From positions 15,356,001 through 15,420,000 of the forward strand of contig JAWHQI010000019.1 in assembly GCA_033032865.1 (NCBI GenBank): DNA of 64,000 bases. Direction: 5' to 3'. The DNA comes from Dactylorhiza incarnata (Eukaryota > Streptophyta > Magnoliopsida > Asparagales > Orchidaceae). Every line of letters starts with the position of its first letter. Position 1 is the stretch's first letter. The position numbers and the translations under genes were made by a program. The notes under the pieces were generated by a model that was not told the origin of the DNA, did no database searches, and saw nothing but the letters and a program-made list of their open reading frames with translations. Positions 45,066 through 56,149 of the stretch are shown here, piece by piece.

Positions 45066-45530
45066 GCTTTGTCCTGATCTTTAACTATCCGGCGAGAGCA
45101 CTATTTGATACGTGTGCTTCACATTCCTTTCTATCGGAGGCCTTCATACGTCAACTTGGAGTGCCTTCGTCGTTTAGACAGGAACGATTAGATGTGTTGC
45201 TACCCAATGGGTGTTCGATGCGCGTGGATCGAGGTTGTGTGGTAAAGATACGAATAGGGAGTCAAGACTTTGATTTGGAAGCACTGATACTCCCGCTTTC
45301 GGAGTTCGATGTAATCTTTGGTATGGACTGGCTGTCAGCGCAGCAGGCCTACATTGATTGCACTTCGAAGGAGGTCACGCTGGGGCGGAATACTGAATGT
45401 GTGACTACGTTTGCTGGTTTGCATGGATCGAGCAAGACACTGATGTCTGCTGTCCAAGTGGTCAAGGCGGTTCAGCAAGGCACAGAGTTATGTGTTGTGC
45501 TAGTGGGGGCTGCAAAGCCTCAACCCAGTT
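45066..45530 (+). pseudogene. E7 Tekay protease
   Basis: The aspartic protease domain starts [16 protein letters not shown]. The catalytic Asp is kept but the next glycine of DTG/DSG is a cysteine, likely inactivating. The flap and second half [15 protein letters not shown] are normal. It is in frame with RT. Confidence 0.88.
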
Positions 45531-46960
45531 TGAGTGATGTTCCTGTGATTTCAGAGTATCTATATGTGTTTCCGAAAGATCTCCCTGGGGCGCCACCTCA
45601 ACGACATATTGACTTCACTATAGAGCTGGTGCGAGGTGCCAAACCCGTTTCATGCTCTCTGTACCGAATTGCGCCAAAGGAGATGGCAGAATTGAAGGTT
45701 CAATTACAGGAGTTATTAGAGCAGGGTTACATACGCCCAAGTACATCCCCTTGGGGTGCTCCGGTCCTTTTTGTGAAGAAAAAGGACGGAAGCCTGCGTC
45801 TATGCATTGACTACCGAGAATTGAACAAGCTGACCGAGAAGAACAAGTATCCGATTCCTCGAATCGATGACTTATTCGATCAGCTAGTTGGGTCAAATGT
45901 GTATTCAAAGTTGGATCTCAAGTCTGGCTATTACCAGTTGTGAATTCGGGATTGTTATATCCCCAAAACAGCATTCAGTACTCGCTACGGACACTACGAG
46001 TTTACAGTGATGCCGTTTGGATTAATGAATGCGCCGCCAGTATTTATGGATCTGATGAATAGGACCTTACGGGAGTACCTAGATCGGTTTGTCATTGTCT
46101 TCATTGACGATATCTTGGTGTACTCTCAGTCTGAAGAAGAGCACGCGATTCATTTGCGTGAAGTTTTGGAAACCCTGCGACGTAGTCAACTATAAGCCAA
46201 GTTCTCTAAGTGCGAGTTCTGGCTAGCCTCAGTAGCGTTCCTTGGTCATGTTGTTAGTGGCGAGGGTATCGCAGTGGATCCAATAAAGATCGATGCAATC
46301 CAGAAGTGGCCCGTTTTGGCAACTGTAGCGGAAGTCAGGAGTTTCCTTGGACTTGCCGACTACTATCGGCGCTTCGTGGAGAACTTTTTGCGGATCGCTC
46401 TACCTCTCACCACCTTGATGAGGAAGGATCAAAAGTTCGTTTGGTCACCGGAGTGTGCACGGGCTTTTGAGGAATTGAAGAGGCGTTTGACCACAACACC
46501 AATTCTTTGTTTTCCATCAGGTGCAGAGGGTTATGAAATTTATAGTGATGCGTCAGGGAGCGGCTTAGGCTGCGTACTTCTTCAGCATGGTCAAGTAATA
46601 ACTTATGTCTCTCGTCAGTTGAAAGTGCACGAGCGGAATTATCCGGTCCACGACTTGGAATTGGCGGCCGTGATCTTCGCTCTAAAGTTGTGGCGGCACT
46701 ACTTATATGGTGTGAAGGTTCACATCTTTACAGACCATAAGAGCCTTAAGTATCTGCTAAATCAGAAGGAGCTCAACATGCGACAGCGAAGGTGGATGGA
46801 GTTCCTGGGGGACTACACTTTTGAGATACACTTTACTCCCGGGAAGGGAAATCTAGTCGTGGATGCTTTGAGCCGGAGGTCTACTGCGCAGGCCAACTGG
46901 ATTCAGATGTATGATCCACGTCAGATCAGTGACTTGGAAGACTTGGAGATCTCCTGTGTG
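45531..46960 (+). pseudogene. E7 Tekay reverse transcriptase and RNase H
   Basis: It starts [16 protein letters not shown], then [22 protein letters not shown], a TGA at about 45941, [17 protein letters not shown], the catalytic FIDDILVYS, a TAA at 46193, [15 protein letters not shown], and RNase H with [40 protein letters not shown] and the VVDALSRRS end. All pieces are in one frame, so only the two nonsense changes break it. Confidence 0.93.
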
Positions 46961-48439
46961 GAGAGGACTTCTAGTGCAAGTGCGTGTTTGAACTGGACGG
47001 AGGTGCAATATGACCTCGCGGACAGAATACGACAGGCCCTGGAGCTTGATTCGAGCATGCAACGCTATTTGGCAGAGTCTGGGGATGGTACTACTGCAGA
47101 GTTTGTGTTGGATGACGGTATGATGTGGAAAGATGGTCGGTTGTGCGTCCCAAATGTGGGTAAGTTGCGGGAGGAATTGATGTACGAAGCACACTTTACC
47201 AAGTACTCAATTCACCCAGGGAGCACAAAGATGTACCAAGACATGAAAAAGTTGTTTTGGTGGCCAGGATTGAAGAAAGACATCGCCTTATACGTGGCAA
47301 AATGCAAAACTTGCGCACTGGTGAAGGCAGAATGTCAGAAACCTGGAGGTTTCCTGAAGTCGTTGCCTATACCGGAATGGAAATTCGATGACATTTCGAT
47401 GGATTTCGTGCACGGTTTGCCGAGATCGTAGAGTGGGAATGATGCCGTATGGGTGATCGGGGATCGCTTGACGAAGGTATCCCACTTTATTCCAAACCGG
47501 AAGGACGATTCAGTTGAAAAGTTGGCAAAACTTTATGTCGATGGCATTGTCCGATTGCACTGTGTGCCCCGCAGCATCGTCAGTGACCGAGATGGGCGCT
47601 TTACTTCTAAGGATTGGAGGCTAATCCACCAGTTGTTAGGTACAAAGCTGAAGTTTAGCACTGCCTTCCACCCTCAGACGGATGGACAGACTGAACGTAA
47701 GAACAGAACTCTGGAGGATATGCTCCGAATGTGCGTCCTGGACTTCGGTAAAAAGTGGGAAGATCATCTTTTCATGATCGAGTTCACTTACAATAACAGT
47801 TATCAGGCAAGTATAAAGATGGCACCCTTCGAGGCCCTCTATGGTAGAGCTTGCCGCACTCCCTTATCTTGGGCGGAGACAGGTGAAACGAAGCTGTTTA
47901 AGCGAAAGGAAGTCGAAGAGGCAAATTCGGCTATTCAAACAATCCGTGAGAGATTGTTAATTGCGCAAGATAGGCAGGCGAAATACTACAATGCCAAGCA
48001 CAGAAACGTCGAGTTCTCCGTGGGCGACTGGGTTTATCTCAAGATCAAACCTTTCAAGGGTGTGTCCCAGATTCGGCACTTGAAAAAGCTGAGTCCAAGA
48101 TACCTTGGACCGTTTGAGATACTGGAACGTGTTGGCGAAGCTTTCTATCGGCTCGCTCTTTCGACAGAGTTGAGTGGTCTGCATGATGTGTTCCACATAT
48201 CGGTTTTGAGGAAAGCTGTACCAGAGCCTCGCCAAGTGCTTGTGGCCAGTCAGGTGCCGGTCGATGATGGGTTGAAGACAAAGGTCATACCTATTAGCAT
48301 CGAAGACACTGAGATCAAACAGCTGCAGAATAAATTGATCAAGATGGTCAAAGTCCGCTGGAACAACTGCGGTCGTGAGGAGCTTTCATGGGAGCGCGAG
48401 CAAACTATGCGTGAGGAGTTCCCCGAGATGTTCCGTTGA
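46961..48439 (+). pseudogene. E7 Tekay integrase with C-terminal chromodomain
   Basis: The zinc region [19 protein letters not shown]...CKTC is intact. The catalytic residues are in [20 protein letters not shown] and DGQTERKNRTLED. A TAG at 47429 interrupts just after GLPRS. The GPFEILERVGEAFYRL (GPY/F) block is followed by HDVFHISVLRKAVPEP. The last 60 residues (VIPISIEDTEIKQLQNK...VKVRWNNCGREELSWE) are a chromodomain of the Tekay type, which in this clade guides insertion to heterochromatin. Confidence 0.92.
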
Positions 48440-48506
48440 GGTACAAGTCATATTTTGTATCTTTTTTATTGTTTGCACTGTTAGAATTTCGGGACGAAAT
48501 TCTTTT

Positions 48507-48520
48507 AAGGGGGGAAGAAT
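48507..48520 (+). other. E7 polypurine tract
   Basis: AAGGGGGGAAGAAT directly before the LTR start TGTAAAACC; the preceding GGGACGAAATTC is also conserved in Tekay elements. Confidence 0.9.
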
Positions 48521-50329
48521 TGTAAAACCCCAAATTTCATGTGCACGCCAAAATACACAAAAATGAAAATATGGTGAAGTCAGGGAGCTAGCGCCAGGCG
48601 CTAGCGCTAGCGCCGGCGGTAGTGTCTCTCAGCGGTACCGACTCAAGGCTAGCGCCAGGCGCTAGTACTAGCGCCGGCGGTAGCGGGAAAATCATAAATT
48701 CCCCAAAATCCGACTCCTTTCTCATTTTCTCTGCCATTCCTGATCTGAGAGCTGAGAGGAGAGCTGAGGGCAGAGGGCTGGGAGCAAGGAGGGAGATCCG
48801 TTGGCGTTGCGCTTTTGTTGGGCCAAGAGGGAGATAACATCTGCGTGCTTGTGCAACCGCGGATTCCAGCCTTCCCCTCTCAAGTCTATGGCGCCAAAAC
48901 GACCAGCGAGGGTAACGAATCTCCTCCCTATTCCTTGGACATGTACATCCTTTGATATGCATGCATTTTGGAAGACTTCTACTAATTAGTAGATTGGATC
49001 TTCCGGTGGAATGATGTTATTTCCCCTACAAATTGCATATAGAGTCCGGAATGGTAGTACAGGCATAGGCATGCTGTGTGAAACCCATCTGGACAGATCG
49101 AGCCGGATTGGTGATGTTTAAAGTGCCGGAAATAATTCCGTGTAAGTGCTGTGATTCAGGTTATGTGTACTGTTTTGTACAGCAAAAGGGTCCTGGAGGT
49201 GTTTCCCAGGCAATACCCGAATTTGGTGGCAGAACTGAGTTCTGTCACTAGCGTCGGGCGCTAATGTTAGCGCCGGCGGTAGCTCCAGGTGAGCTACCAG
49301 TGTTGATGTCTGGAGGTGTATTCCCAGAGGTAGCAGGGTTGAGTTCTGTTACCAGTGCTGTGAAGAAGTGAGTTCTATTGCTAGCGCTGGGCGCTAGCGT
49401 TAGCGCCGGCGGTAGCGCCTAGCACACAGACAGTGTGTTTCAGTGCTACCTACATCCCTGGAGGCTGGATGCGTAGCAGAAAAAGTTGTGGAACTTGCAA
49501 AACCCAGCTTTTAGAGATGGGTATTAGGTGACGCTTACCCGTATTGTGCATAGTGGAATCGCGGTATTTGAGCAACGGGCCTAGTTGATCCGAACCCTCC
49601 CATAGTGGTGGTGAAGATGTCGCCCCTCGGTGCACCGGGCTATTTGATGAGTGCTGGTACTTAGTGTATACGGACTAGCTTAAATTGCTTGTCTAAGTTG
49701 AAATAAGACTTAGCGTGAGGGCGTAGCTCAGGGAGTATGCCAAAGTGTGCCTTGAGAGCACGAAGGGGGTGGCTTGGTTTGCCTCTGTTGGTGTTGTATG
49801 CGGATATATTTATATATGCTGCTGACTCTTACTTGCAGGGAAGGAGCACCGCTGCCCCGAGTGTAGGGCGGGGTCATTATAAATCTTTGTCAGCAAAAGC
49901 TGACTGGTTGCTTGTTTTCCCACCAATTGGTGGATTTGCTTATACAGGTCCCGGTGAGACTAGCGGGAGATAGTGGGTTGAAGCCCCTGCTGCTGTGCTG
50001 TGCTGGACCTTGAAGGCCAAAGCTTTTGTTTACTTTTGTTCATGTGTGGCCGGCCTGCGTGCCGATGTCTGGAAGCCACCTTTTTGATGTAAACAAACTC
50101 ATGTAAATAACTCTTGTTGTATTTCATTCCTAGTAGTAATGTGGACTTGTTATAAACTGGTTTTAAATGAATCTAAACATGCTTCCGTTATGCGACTCTG
50201 ATGCTGAGATAGTTATAGTTTTAACTGTTTAATGCTAATTTTAGTAACGCGCTCTTCTGTTCGTTTCATATGGCGTTGTGTCCCGACCGGACCTACTGTT
50301 ATATGCTATGTAACAGGGAGGGTGTTACA
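48521..50329 (+). repeat. E7 3' LTR, 1809 bp
   Basis: It runs TGTAAAACCCC to GGGTGTTACA, with the same landmarks as the left LTR. Several of the palindromes are better preserved here (for example GCGCCGGCGG at 48611). Confidence 0.96.
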
Positions 50330-50334
50330 ATGGA

Positions 50335-50534
50335 AGGGGTGGAGGATTCAGGTAGGTTGGCCAAGTGGTCGGTGGAGATGAGTGAGTTCGACATCTCGTT
50401 TATTCTTAGGCTGTCTATCAAGGAGCAAGCGGTGGTGGATTTCTTGGCTAACTGTATCCGAGGTGGAGGAGCTCGTGCCACATCCCTCGGTGGCATGGAA
50501 GATGTTGGTTGACTGTGCATTCTAAAAACATTCC
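50335..50534 (+). pseudogene. E6 Tat first RNase H, part 2
   Basis: It continues the domain broken at 41818: SGRLAKWSVEMSEFDISF and then IKEQAVVDFLANC, matching the Tat signature of a KW-ELGEFDI block followed by KGQALADF. A run of about 19 G (50540-50558) follows and breaks the frame. Confidence 0.85.
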
Positions 50535-50558
50535 TTCGTGGGGGGGGGGGGGGGGGGG

Positions 50559-50960
50559 AGTAATCCTAGAAGCCCATACAGAACAAGGATCGAGCAAGCA
50601 ATTATCATTCACTTCCCTCCACCAACAACGAGGATGAGTACGAGGCAGTAAAAGCGTGGCTTCATCTAGCCCAGGAGCTGGGTGTGCAGGATGTGGAGGT
50701 CTTGATGGAGTCCATGGTGGTGGCATGTCAAATCAGGGGAGAGTTTGAGGCAAAGGAACAAACTCTCCTACGGTACTTGGAGAAGGGCAAGGGGATCATC
50801 GGACAATTCAACACCTTCTCGATTTAACATGTGGCGAGGGAGGAGAGCTTCCCGGCGGATCTCTTGGCCATATTCAGTCCAAAGAAAGGGGGAACGGTGT
50901 TGGAACTCATTCGACCATCCATCGAAGAAGGCGAGTTGATGGAAGTGGACTGGTGAGTCT
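50559..50960 (+). pseudogene. E6 Tat second RNase H
   Basis: It reads NNEDEYEAVKAWLHLAQELGVQDVEV and then QIRGEFEAKEQTLLRYL and HVAREESFPADLLA, the motifs of the additional RNase H found in Tat and Ogre elements. The N-terminal DG-S-AG part is lost around the G-run. A TAA falls before HVAREE. Confidence 0.83.
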
Positions 50961-51277
50961 CGTGGATGGATCCCTTCATCGCCTTCCTAATCTTAGGGCA
51001 GTTCCCAGAAGGAGATATGGACAAGCGGCGGTTCAGGTATAAATCGGCATATTATTCTTTGCATGCAGGAAGATTGTACCGAAAAACTCTCTCTGGGCTC
51101 CTGGCCAGTTGTGTGTCAGAAGTAGAGGCCCCGAGGGTTCTGGAGTAGATTCACTCCAGCGAGGGTGGTAGCCACTCTGGGAGCAGGACCCTAGAAGGAA
51201 GGGTATTGATGCAAGGTTACTTTTGGCCTACTCTTAGCAAGGATGCAACAGAGTTTGTGAAGGGGTGCTGCAAGTGC
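50961..51277 (+). pseudogene. E6 Tat integrase, N-terminal part
   Basis: It contains the RT-to-integrase linker YSLHAGRLYRKTLSG and the zinc-finger end YFWPTLSKDATEFVKGCCKCQ. The histidine part is damaged (IHSSEGGSHSG). It stops exactly where E8 inserted, after CKCQ. Confidence 0.83.
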
Positions 51278-51282
51278 CAGCT

Positions 51283-52875
51283 TGATGAGTAATTTATTTA
51301 CTCATCTTTTAGTATAGTTTTATTATTATTTTAATATGAAACTATGTCTTTTATCTAAATTATATCATATAAATCTTTCATATTTCAATTTCATAAGCTA
51401 ACCTAAGTTTATTTTGTGCTTTCAGGTTTTCTGGTCATTTGGAGAAAAAAAGTACATTTACACGCCCCATGTCACGGGCGTAACCATGGGCGTGTAACCT
51501 GCGCAGTGTTCCATACCTGTTTCTGCCACTCCGGGGACGTCCCGTGAAGAATTCGCCAGGTACACGCCCCAGGTCACGGGCGTGACCAAGGGCGTGACCC
51601 AATGTCACGGCCACGACCCGCCACAAGCATCCGGAGCACGCCTCCACATCAATTAAAATTACACGCCCTCGGTCACGGGCGTGACCAAGGGCGTGACATC
51701 CAGCACACGGGCGTGACTTTTCCCGCGCCAATTTCCCGCCGAAGCTTCCCGCCAGGAGCACCTAATTGAGATTACACGCCCTAGGTCACGGGCGTGACCT
51801 AGGGCATGACACAGCCGAAATGCCTGCATTGAAGCCAGACGGCGTCTTCTCCGCTCACAGCAAATCATGCCCCTTACACGCCCTTGGTCACGGGCGTGAC
51901 CAAGGGCGTGTAACACCAAAAATTCAGCTATTTAAAGGGAGCTTTTCCAGATGTTTGGGGACGAATTTTGGGGAGTTCTAAGTTTATTTTCTTGCACTAT
52001 TTTTGTCATTCTTAAGCTTGTAATCTTCCTTCTTAGCTTGCACTTTCATTTCAGGTTTGTAACTTCTTGTTTCCTAGTTGTAATTTCTTTTCGATTAATA
52101 AAATAGTACTTTTTTCTCTTATTCTACTCTCAATCTTCATTATGCACTTCTTGTATTTCATTAATTCCTCCATCTCCATGAGTAGCTAAATTTCATTAGT
52201 ACTCGGCCGAGATGATCCAAGGAAAATATAATTCATAATTTAGTTTAGAACTCCTTTTTCTCTTATTTAGATCTCTTAAGATTTATCCTTGAATTTATAT
52301 TGATTGAGGTTATATTATCGATATATAATCTCATTCTTGTTTTCGTAGTCTAATAATCGAGAGGTTTTGAGTTCGAATCGATCATTTCAAGGATAAAGAG
52401 ATTTGAATGCACTCCTCGAGAGAGGACGACATAAATCTCCCGGATTGGAGTTATATCCAATAGAGGGGTTCACTTCGATAAAGTGAGTTTTAGGGGTTTC
52501 GATTCTAGAACGAGAGTTCGATTGATCAACCTAAACTCAGTTAGGCGTATCCTTGAGAGAGGTACGTTTATAAATCGGGAACCTCCACGGTCAAGCATTT
52601 CTTTTATAGAGGATTAGAAGTTTAATTTCTTTATTTATTTATTTTTTCCAAGGTGATTCAAGGTTGAGTGCTAATCCTTTTTATCATAGTTTTAACAAAT
52701 TATTTCTCTTTCTTGCAACCAACCAACCCAATTTTCTTTCGTAAAATAATAGAGATTTTCCGAAGTATGAGTACTCAACCGCCCCGAGTCTAATACGACC
52801 TTGTTTTAATAACCTATACTACATTCGATACGGTACACTTGCCGTTATCGTTCGCGGATATAGTTTTGCGCATCA
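51283..52875 (+). repeat. E8 5' LTR, 1593 bp
   Basis: It runs TGATGAGTAA to TTGCGCATCA. It differs from the right LTR by a few percent at most. The palindrome array lies at 51463-51915, with TATA-like CTATTTAAAG at 51928-51937. Confidence 0.96.
51463..51915 (+). promoter_or_regulatory. E8 U3 array of long near-palindromes
   Basis: The core GTCACGGGCGTGAC (first copy GTCACGGGCGTAAC) lies at 51471, 51573, 51672, 51785 and 51887, spaced 99-113 bases. Flanking arms extend the pairing: the last copy (51876-51915) has 19-bp perfect arms around a GG centre. The arm base pairs differ between copies (TTGG/CCAA, TAGG/CCTA) but still match. It stops just before the TATA box. Confidence 0.85.
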
Positions 52876-52893
52876 AGTTTTTGGCGCCGTTGC
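52876..52893 (+). other. E8 primer-binding site, truncated at the inversion junction
   Basis: TGGCGCCGTTGC (52882-52893) follows the LTR. Athila elements use tRNA-Asp, whose complement continues CGGGGA; here it changes after GTTGC to inverted RT sequence. The RT sequence at that point also contains GTTGC. Confidence 0.88.
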
Positions 52894-53510
52894 GAAGACC
52901 AAATGACATTCTTCGATATGCGAAGGTGCCGAACGGACAGGTGAATGTGGTTTTCTCTTGGTCTTCGGGCGCAATTGGGATTTGAAAATATCCCGAAAGA
53001 CCATCGAGAAAACAGTAGTGTGAGTGACCGGATAAGCATTCTAAAATTTGGTCAATAAAGGGTAACGGAAAGTGATCTTTGCGGGTAGCATCATTTAATT
53101 TTCTATAATCGATGCATACTCGCCAACCCGTAACACTACGGGTCGGGATCAACTCATTATTTTCATTTGTGACTACCGTTATTCCACCATTTTTAGGCAC
53201 GACTTGCACTGGGCTAGCCCAAGTGCTATCAGAGATTGGGTAAATAATTCCCGCATCTAATAATTTTATTATTTCGGCCTTAACGACGTCCTTCATATTT
53301 GGATTAAGCCGTCGTTGAGGCTGAATAGTGCTGCGAGAATTATTTTCTAAATTAATTTTGTGCGTGCAAAAGGAGGGGTTAATCCCCTTGATGTCAGAAA
53401 TTTGCCATGCAATTGCATGGCGGTGATTATTTAATATTTTTATTAATTCGGAAATTTCTCAATCGTTAAGCGCGGAAGATATAATCACAGGCAATTTTGA
53501 ATTTTTTTCT
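52894..53510 (-). pseudogene. E8 inverted RT, N-terminal part
   Basis: From 53296 down it reads [32 protein letters not shown] and [12 protein letters not shown], and ends at RRMSFGL where the primer site is fused. The plus copy at 57206 differs at about ten residues over 130. Confidence 0.88.
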
Positions 53511-53539
53511 AAAAAAACATATCTTAAATGTTCCGGCAG

Positions 53540-54190
53540 TTATTTCAATTCCAAACTCGGTGGCTCCTCGTAAGATGTTTTTATTTTAGAAATATTTAAT
53601 TTTACTTCTTCAAATTTGAGCGGCCGAGTTATTTCTTTTAGACAAAATAAATTTTCAATTTCCGGATTTTCATATAAGGGTGAAATTAATTCAGAAAATG
53701 ACGTTATTTCTTCTTCAAAATTTGATTCTAAAGTGAAGCAAGAGTCGTCATTAGAAAACGAATTTCTCATAGAGTTGTTAATGCTACAAGTTACTTCTTC
53801 ATCCCCAACTCGTAGGAGAAGTTTGCCATTACTAACATCAATGATTGCCCGAGAGGTGGCGAGGAAAGGACGTCCGAGTATAATTGGGACTTCGGTGTCT
53901 TCCTCAATGTCTAGGATGACAAAATCTACCGGGAAGATAAATTTGTCAACCTTGACAAGCACGTCCTCAATCACCCCTATCGGGTATTTAATAGATCTGT
54001 CCGCTAGTTGGATGCTAATATTGGTTGGGCTTGGATTGCCCAAACCAAGCCTTTTAAATAATGAAAATGGCATCAAATTTATACTAGCGCCCAAATCTGC
54101 CAAGGCGTGTTTTATTAAGAAATTACCGAACAAGCACGGGATGGAAAACCGTCCCGGATCGTTTAATTTTTGCGGTAATTAATTTAATAA
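53540..54190 (-). pseudogene. E8 inverted protease
   Basis: The frame 54133-53540 has ALADLGASINLMPFSLF, the Athila protease site DLGAS, and VILDIEEDTEVPIILGRPFL. It is close to the plus copy at 56370-57017. A stop separates it from upstream gag sequence. Confidence 0.88.
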
Positions 54191-54318
54191 AATTGCCGAG
54201 CATTCAACATTTAAAGATATACGCGAAAAATTTTCAAGTTTATTTTTATTGGAAAGTAGATCTTTTAGATATTTTGCGTATTTGGGCATTTGGGCGATTG
54301 CTTCGAAAAATGGCACGT

Positions 54319-55862
54319 TTATTTGATATTTTGTCTATATTGCTCCTCATTGCGTTCATCTTTAAATTGTGAAGGATAAGGAATAGAAGGATTTTTAAGA
54401 ATACGCGGAGCTAAAGCAGAATGAGGTAGAGTAGGAGAAGAAATAACTTGCGGAGATGAAGTTGAAACGTTTACCTTATGATCGGCCAAATTTGAACTTT
54501 TTACCTCCTTTCCGCTGCGGAGGGTTATAGCGTTGGCGCTCTCCCGTGGATTGGGCTCAGTATTGCCCGGTAGAGCTCCCTGCTGGCGTTCGGAGAACAT
54601 CTTGGCGAGTTGTCCAATCTGATTTTCTAGGCTTTTAATAGATCCGGAAAGGTTCCGGATATTGGCATCAGTAGAAGCGACGTATTTGGTGAAGACCTCT
54701 TCAAGTGAAGGGGCCTTTGGTGGTTGTGGTGGAGCGAATCCGGGAGGATTCACTTGTGGGGGGCGTTGAGCATTATTGGGGTTGCTCCATGAAAAATTTG
54801 GGTGGTTCCTTAAACCCGGATTATAACTATTAGGAAGATTATTATTTGGGTTATAAGGAGGACGATAGGAGTTCCCCATATAATCAACTTGTTCTTGATT
54901 ATAATTATAATTATTTTTATTATAATTATTAGCCCCGTTATTGGCGGAGGAAGCAGACATCTCCGCCATTTGCTTAGTAAGCCATTCTACTTGATATGCT
55001 AAGTTCGGGGTGGCCTCGACTTCAAAGAGTCGGTCGGTTTGTTAGGACGCGACCGTGGCGCATTCCACTGATAAGCATTCATGGCCATCTCCTCAAACAG
55101 CTCTTGAGCGGCATCTGGGGTTTTGTTATTTAGAGTTCCCCCAGCTGCTGCATCAATCATCTGCCTCGTTTGGAGATTCAAACCATTGTAGAATGTTTGA
55201 ACTTGTTGCTATAAAGGAAGGGCGTGGTGAGGACATCTCCGCAATAATTCCTTGAAGCGCTCCCATGTGTCATAGAGAGACTCCGAGTCTATTTGCGTAA
55301 ATGAGAGAATTTTCGTACGTAATTTAGCAGACTTCGCAGGAGGAAAATATTTAGTTAAAAATTTCTCCGTCATTTCGGCCCATGTAGTGATGGAACCTCT
55401 AGGAAGAGATCCCAACCATTGCTTGGCCTTAGTCCACAAAGAAAATGGAAATAAACACAAACGAATGGCGTCATCGGTGACGCCATTAATTTTAAACGTG
55501 TCGCAAATTTCCAAAAAATTCAATAAATGTAAATTTGGATCTTCATCTGGTAACCCGTCAAAGATGACGGTTTGCTGTACCATTTGAATGATACTAGTTT
55601 TGATTTCAAAATTATTATTTGCCACTGCCGGGCGAATAATACTTGATTGTGTTCCCTCCCAATTTGGCCTCACATAATAGGACATAGTCCGTAGCAGAGC
55701 CTCATTATGGTCGGGGTCACACATTATATCTTCGTTAGTCTCTCCGACTGACTCTTCGCGAATTATTGGTAGATCTCTAAATCGGAGACGTCGTCGCAAG
55801 GTGCGCTCGATTTCCGGATCAAAACCAAATTCAAAATCAATTGAAGAGTTTCCTCGGGTCAT
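54319..55862 (-). pseudogene. E8 gag (only copy, inverted)
   Basis: It starts at ATG 55862 (MTRGNSSIDF). The blocks ICDTFKINGVTDDAIRLCLF, KAKQWLGSLPRGS and HHALPL are followed by a TAG where E5 has a tryptophan. The frame continues at 55181 (MIDAAAGGTLN), shifts near 55010, and continues 54969-54319 with an asparagine-rich part and NAITLRSGKEV. It is the Athila particle protein. Because of the inversion it cannot be read from the LTR promoter in line with pol. Confidence 0.88.
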
Positions 55863-55985
55863 AAACCAAAAGAAAAGAAAAGAAGCGGAAAAAGAAAAAG
55901 GGAAAATAAGATTTTAGATAAATAAATTAATTTTTATTTAATTATATTTTTTTAGATTTTTTTTTATTAGGTGATTTAAAAATAG

Positions 55986-56075
55986 TCCTGAACATCCCAA
56001 GATCTACTCGGTGAAGGGTTTGCAAGGTACTAGAGGCTATGATGGGAATTCAAACCCAAAGCGTCCAATCCAGGA
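55986..56075 (-). other. Conserved structured module, copy E (E8 5' leader)
   Basis: On the minus strand: TCCTGGA/TTCAGGA arms, ACGCTTTGGGTTTG, CTAGTACC, CCCTTCACCG and ATCTTGGGATG. It lies between primer site and gag. Compared with copy A, one arm pair is T-A to C-G on both sides, so pairing is kept. Confidence 0.8.
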
Positions 56076-56149
56076 ATTTAGTTGCACCTTAAAATTAAGA
56101 AAAAGAAAAAGATAAAATTAATAGATATTTCAGTTTTCGAAATATCAAC

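Larger units (their letters stand above)
41824..50329 (+). mobile_element. E7: Tekay (Ty3/gypsy chromovirus) element, complete
   Basis: The LTRs are 41824-43631 and 48521-50329, with the target duplication ATGGA at 41819-41823 and 50330-50334. The primer-binding site, gag, protease, RT, RNase H, integrase, chromodomain and polypurine tract are all present in one frame (given removal of a 78-base intron-like piece). Nonsense codons at about 44957, 45941, 46193 and 47429 inactivate it. It lies in the RNase H of the older Tat element. Confidence 0.96.

Noticed and set aside
48588..48962. A 124-residue minus-strand frame repeated at 41891-42265
   Set aside because: It occurs in both E7 LTRs because the LTRs are duplicates; it covers the palindrome cluster and lacks similarity to known proteins.
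51463..51915. Regularly spaced repeats as a CRISPR-like array
   Set aside because: Spacing is irregular (99-113), the intervening sequence is shared with the other LTR, and the context is a plant retrotransposon LTR.
51435..51919. Minus-strand frames with repeated HALGHARD-like peptides in the E8 LTR, and similar ones at 33507-33803 and 62049-62309
   Set aside because: They are translations of the GTCACGGGCGTGAC palindrome array; the peptide repeat follows from the DNA repeat, with no start context or family match.
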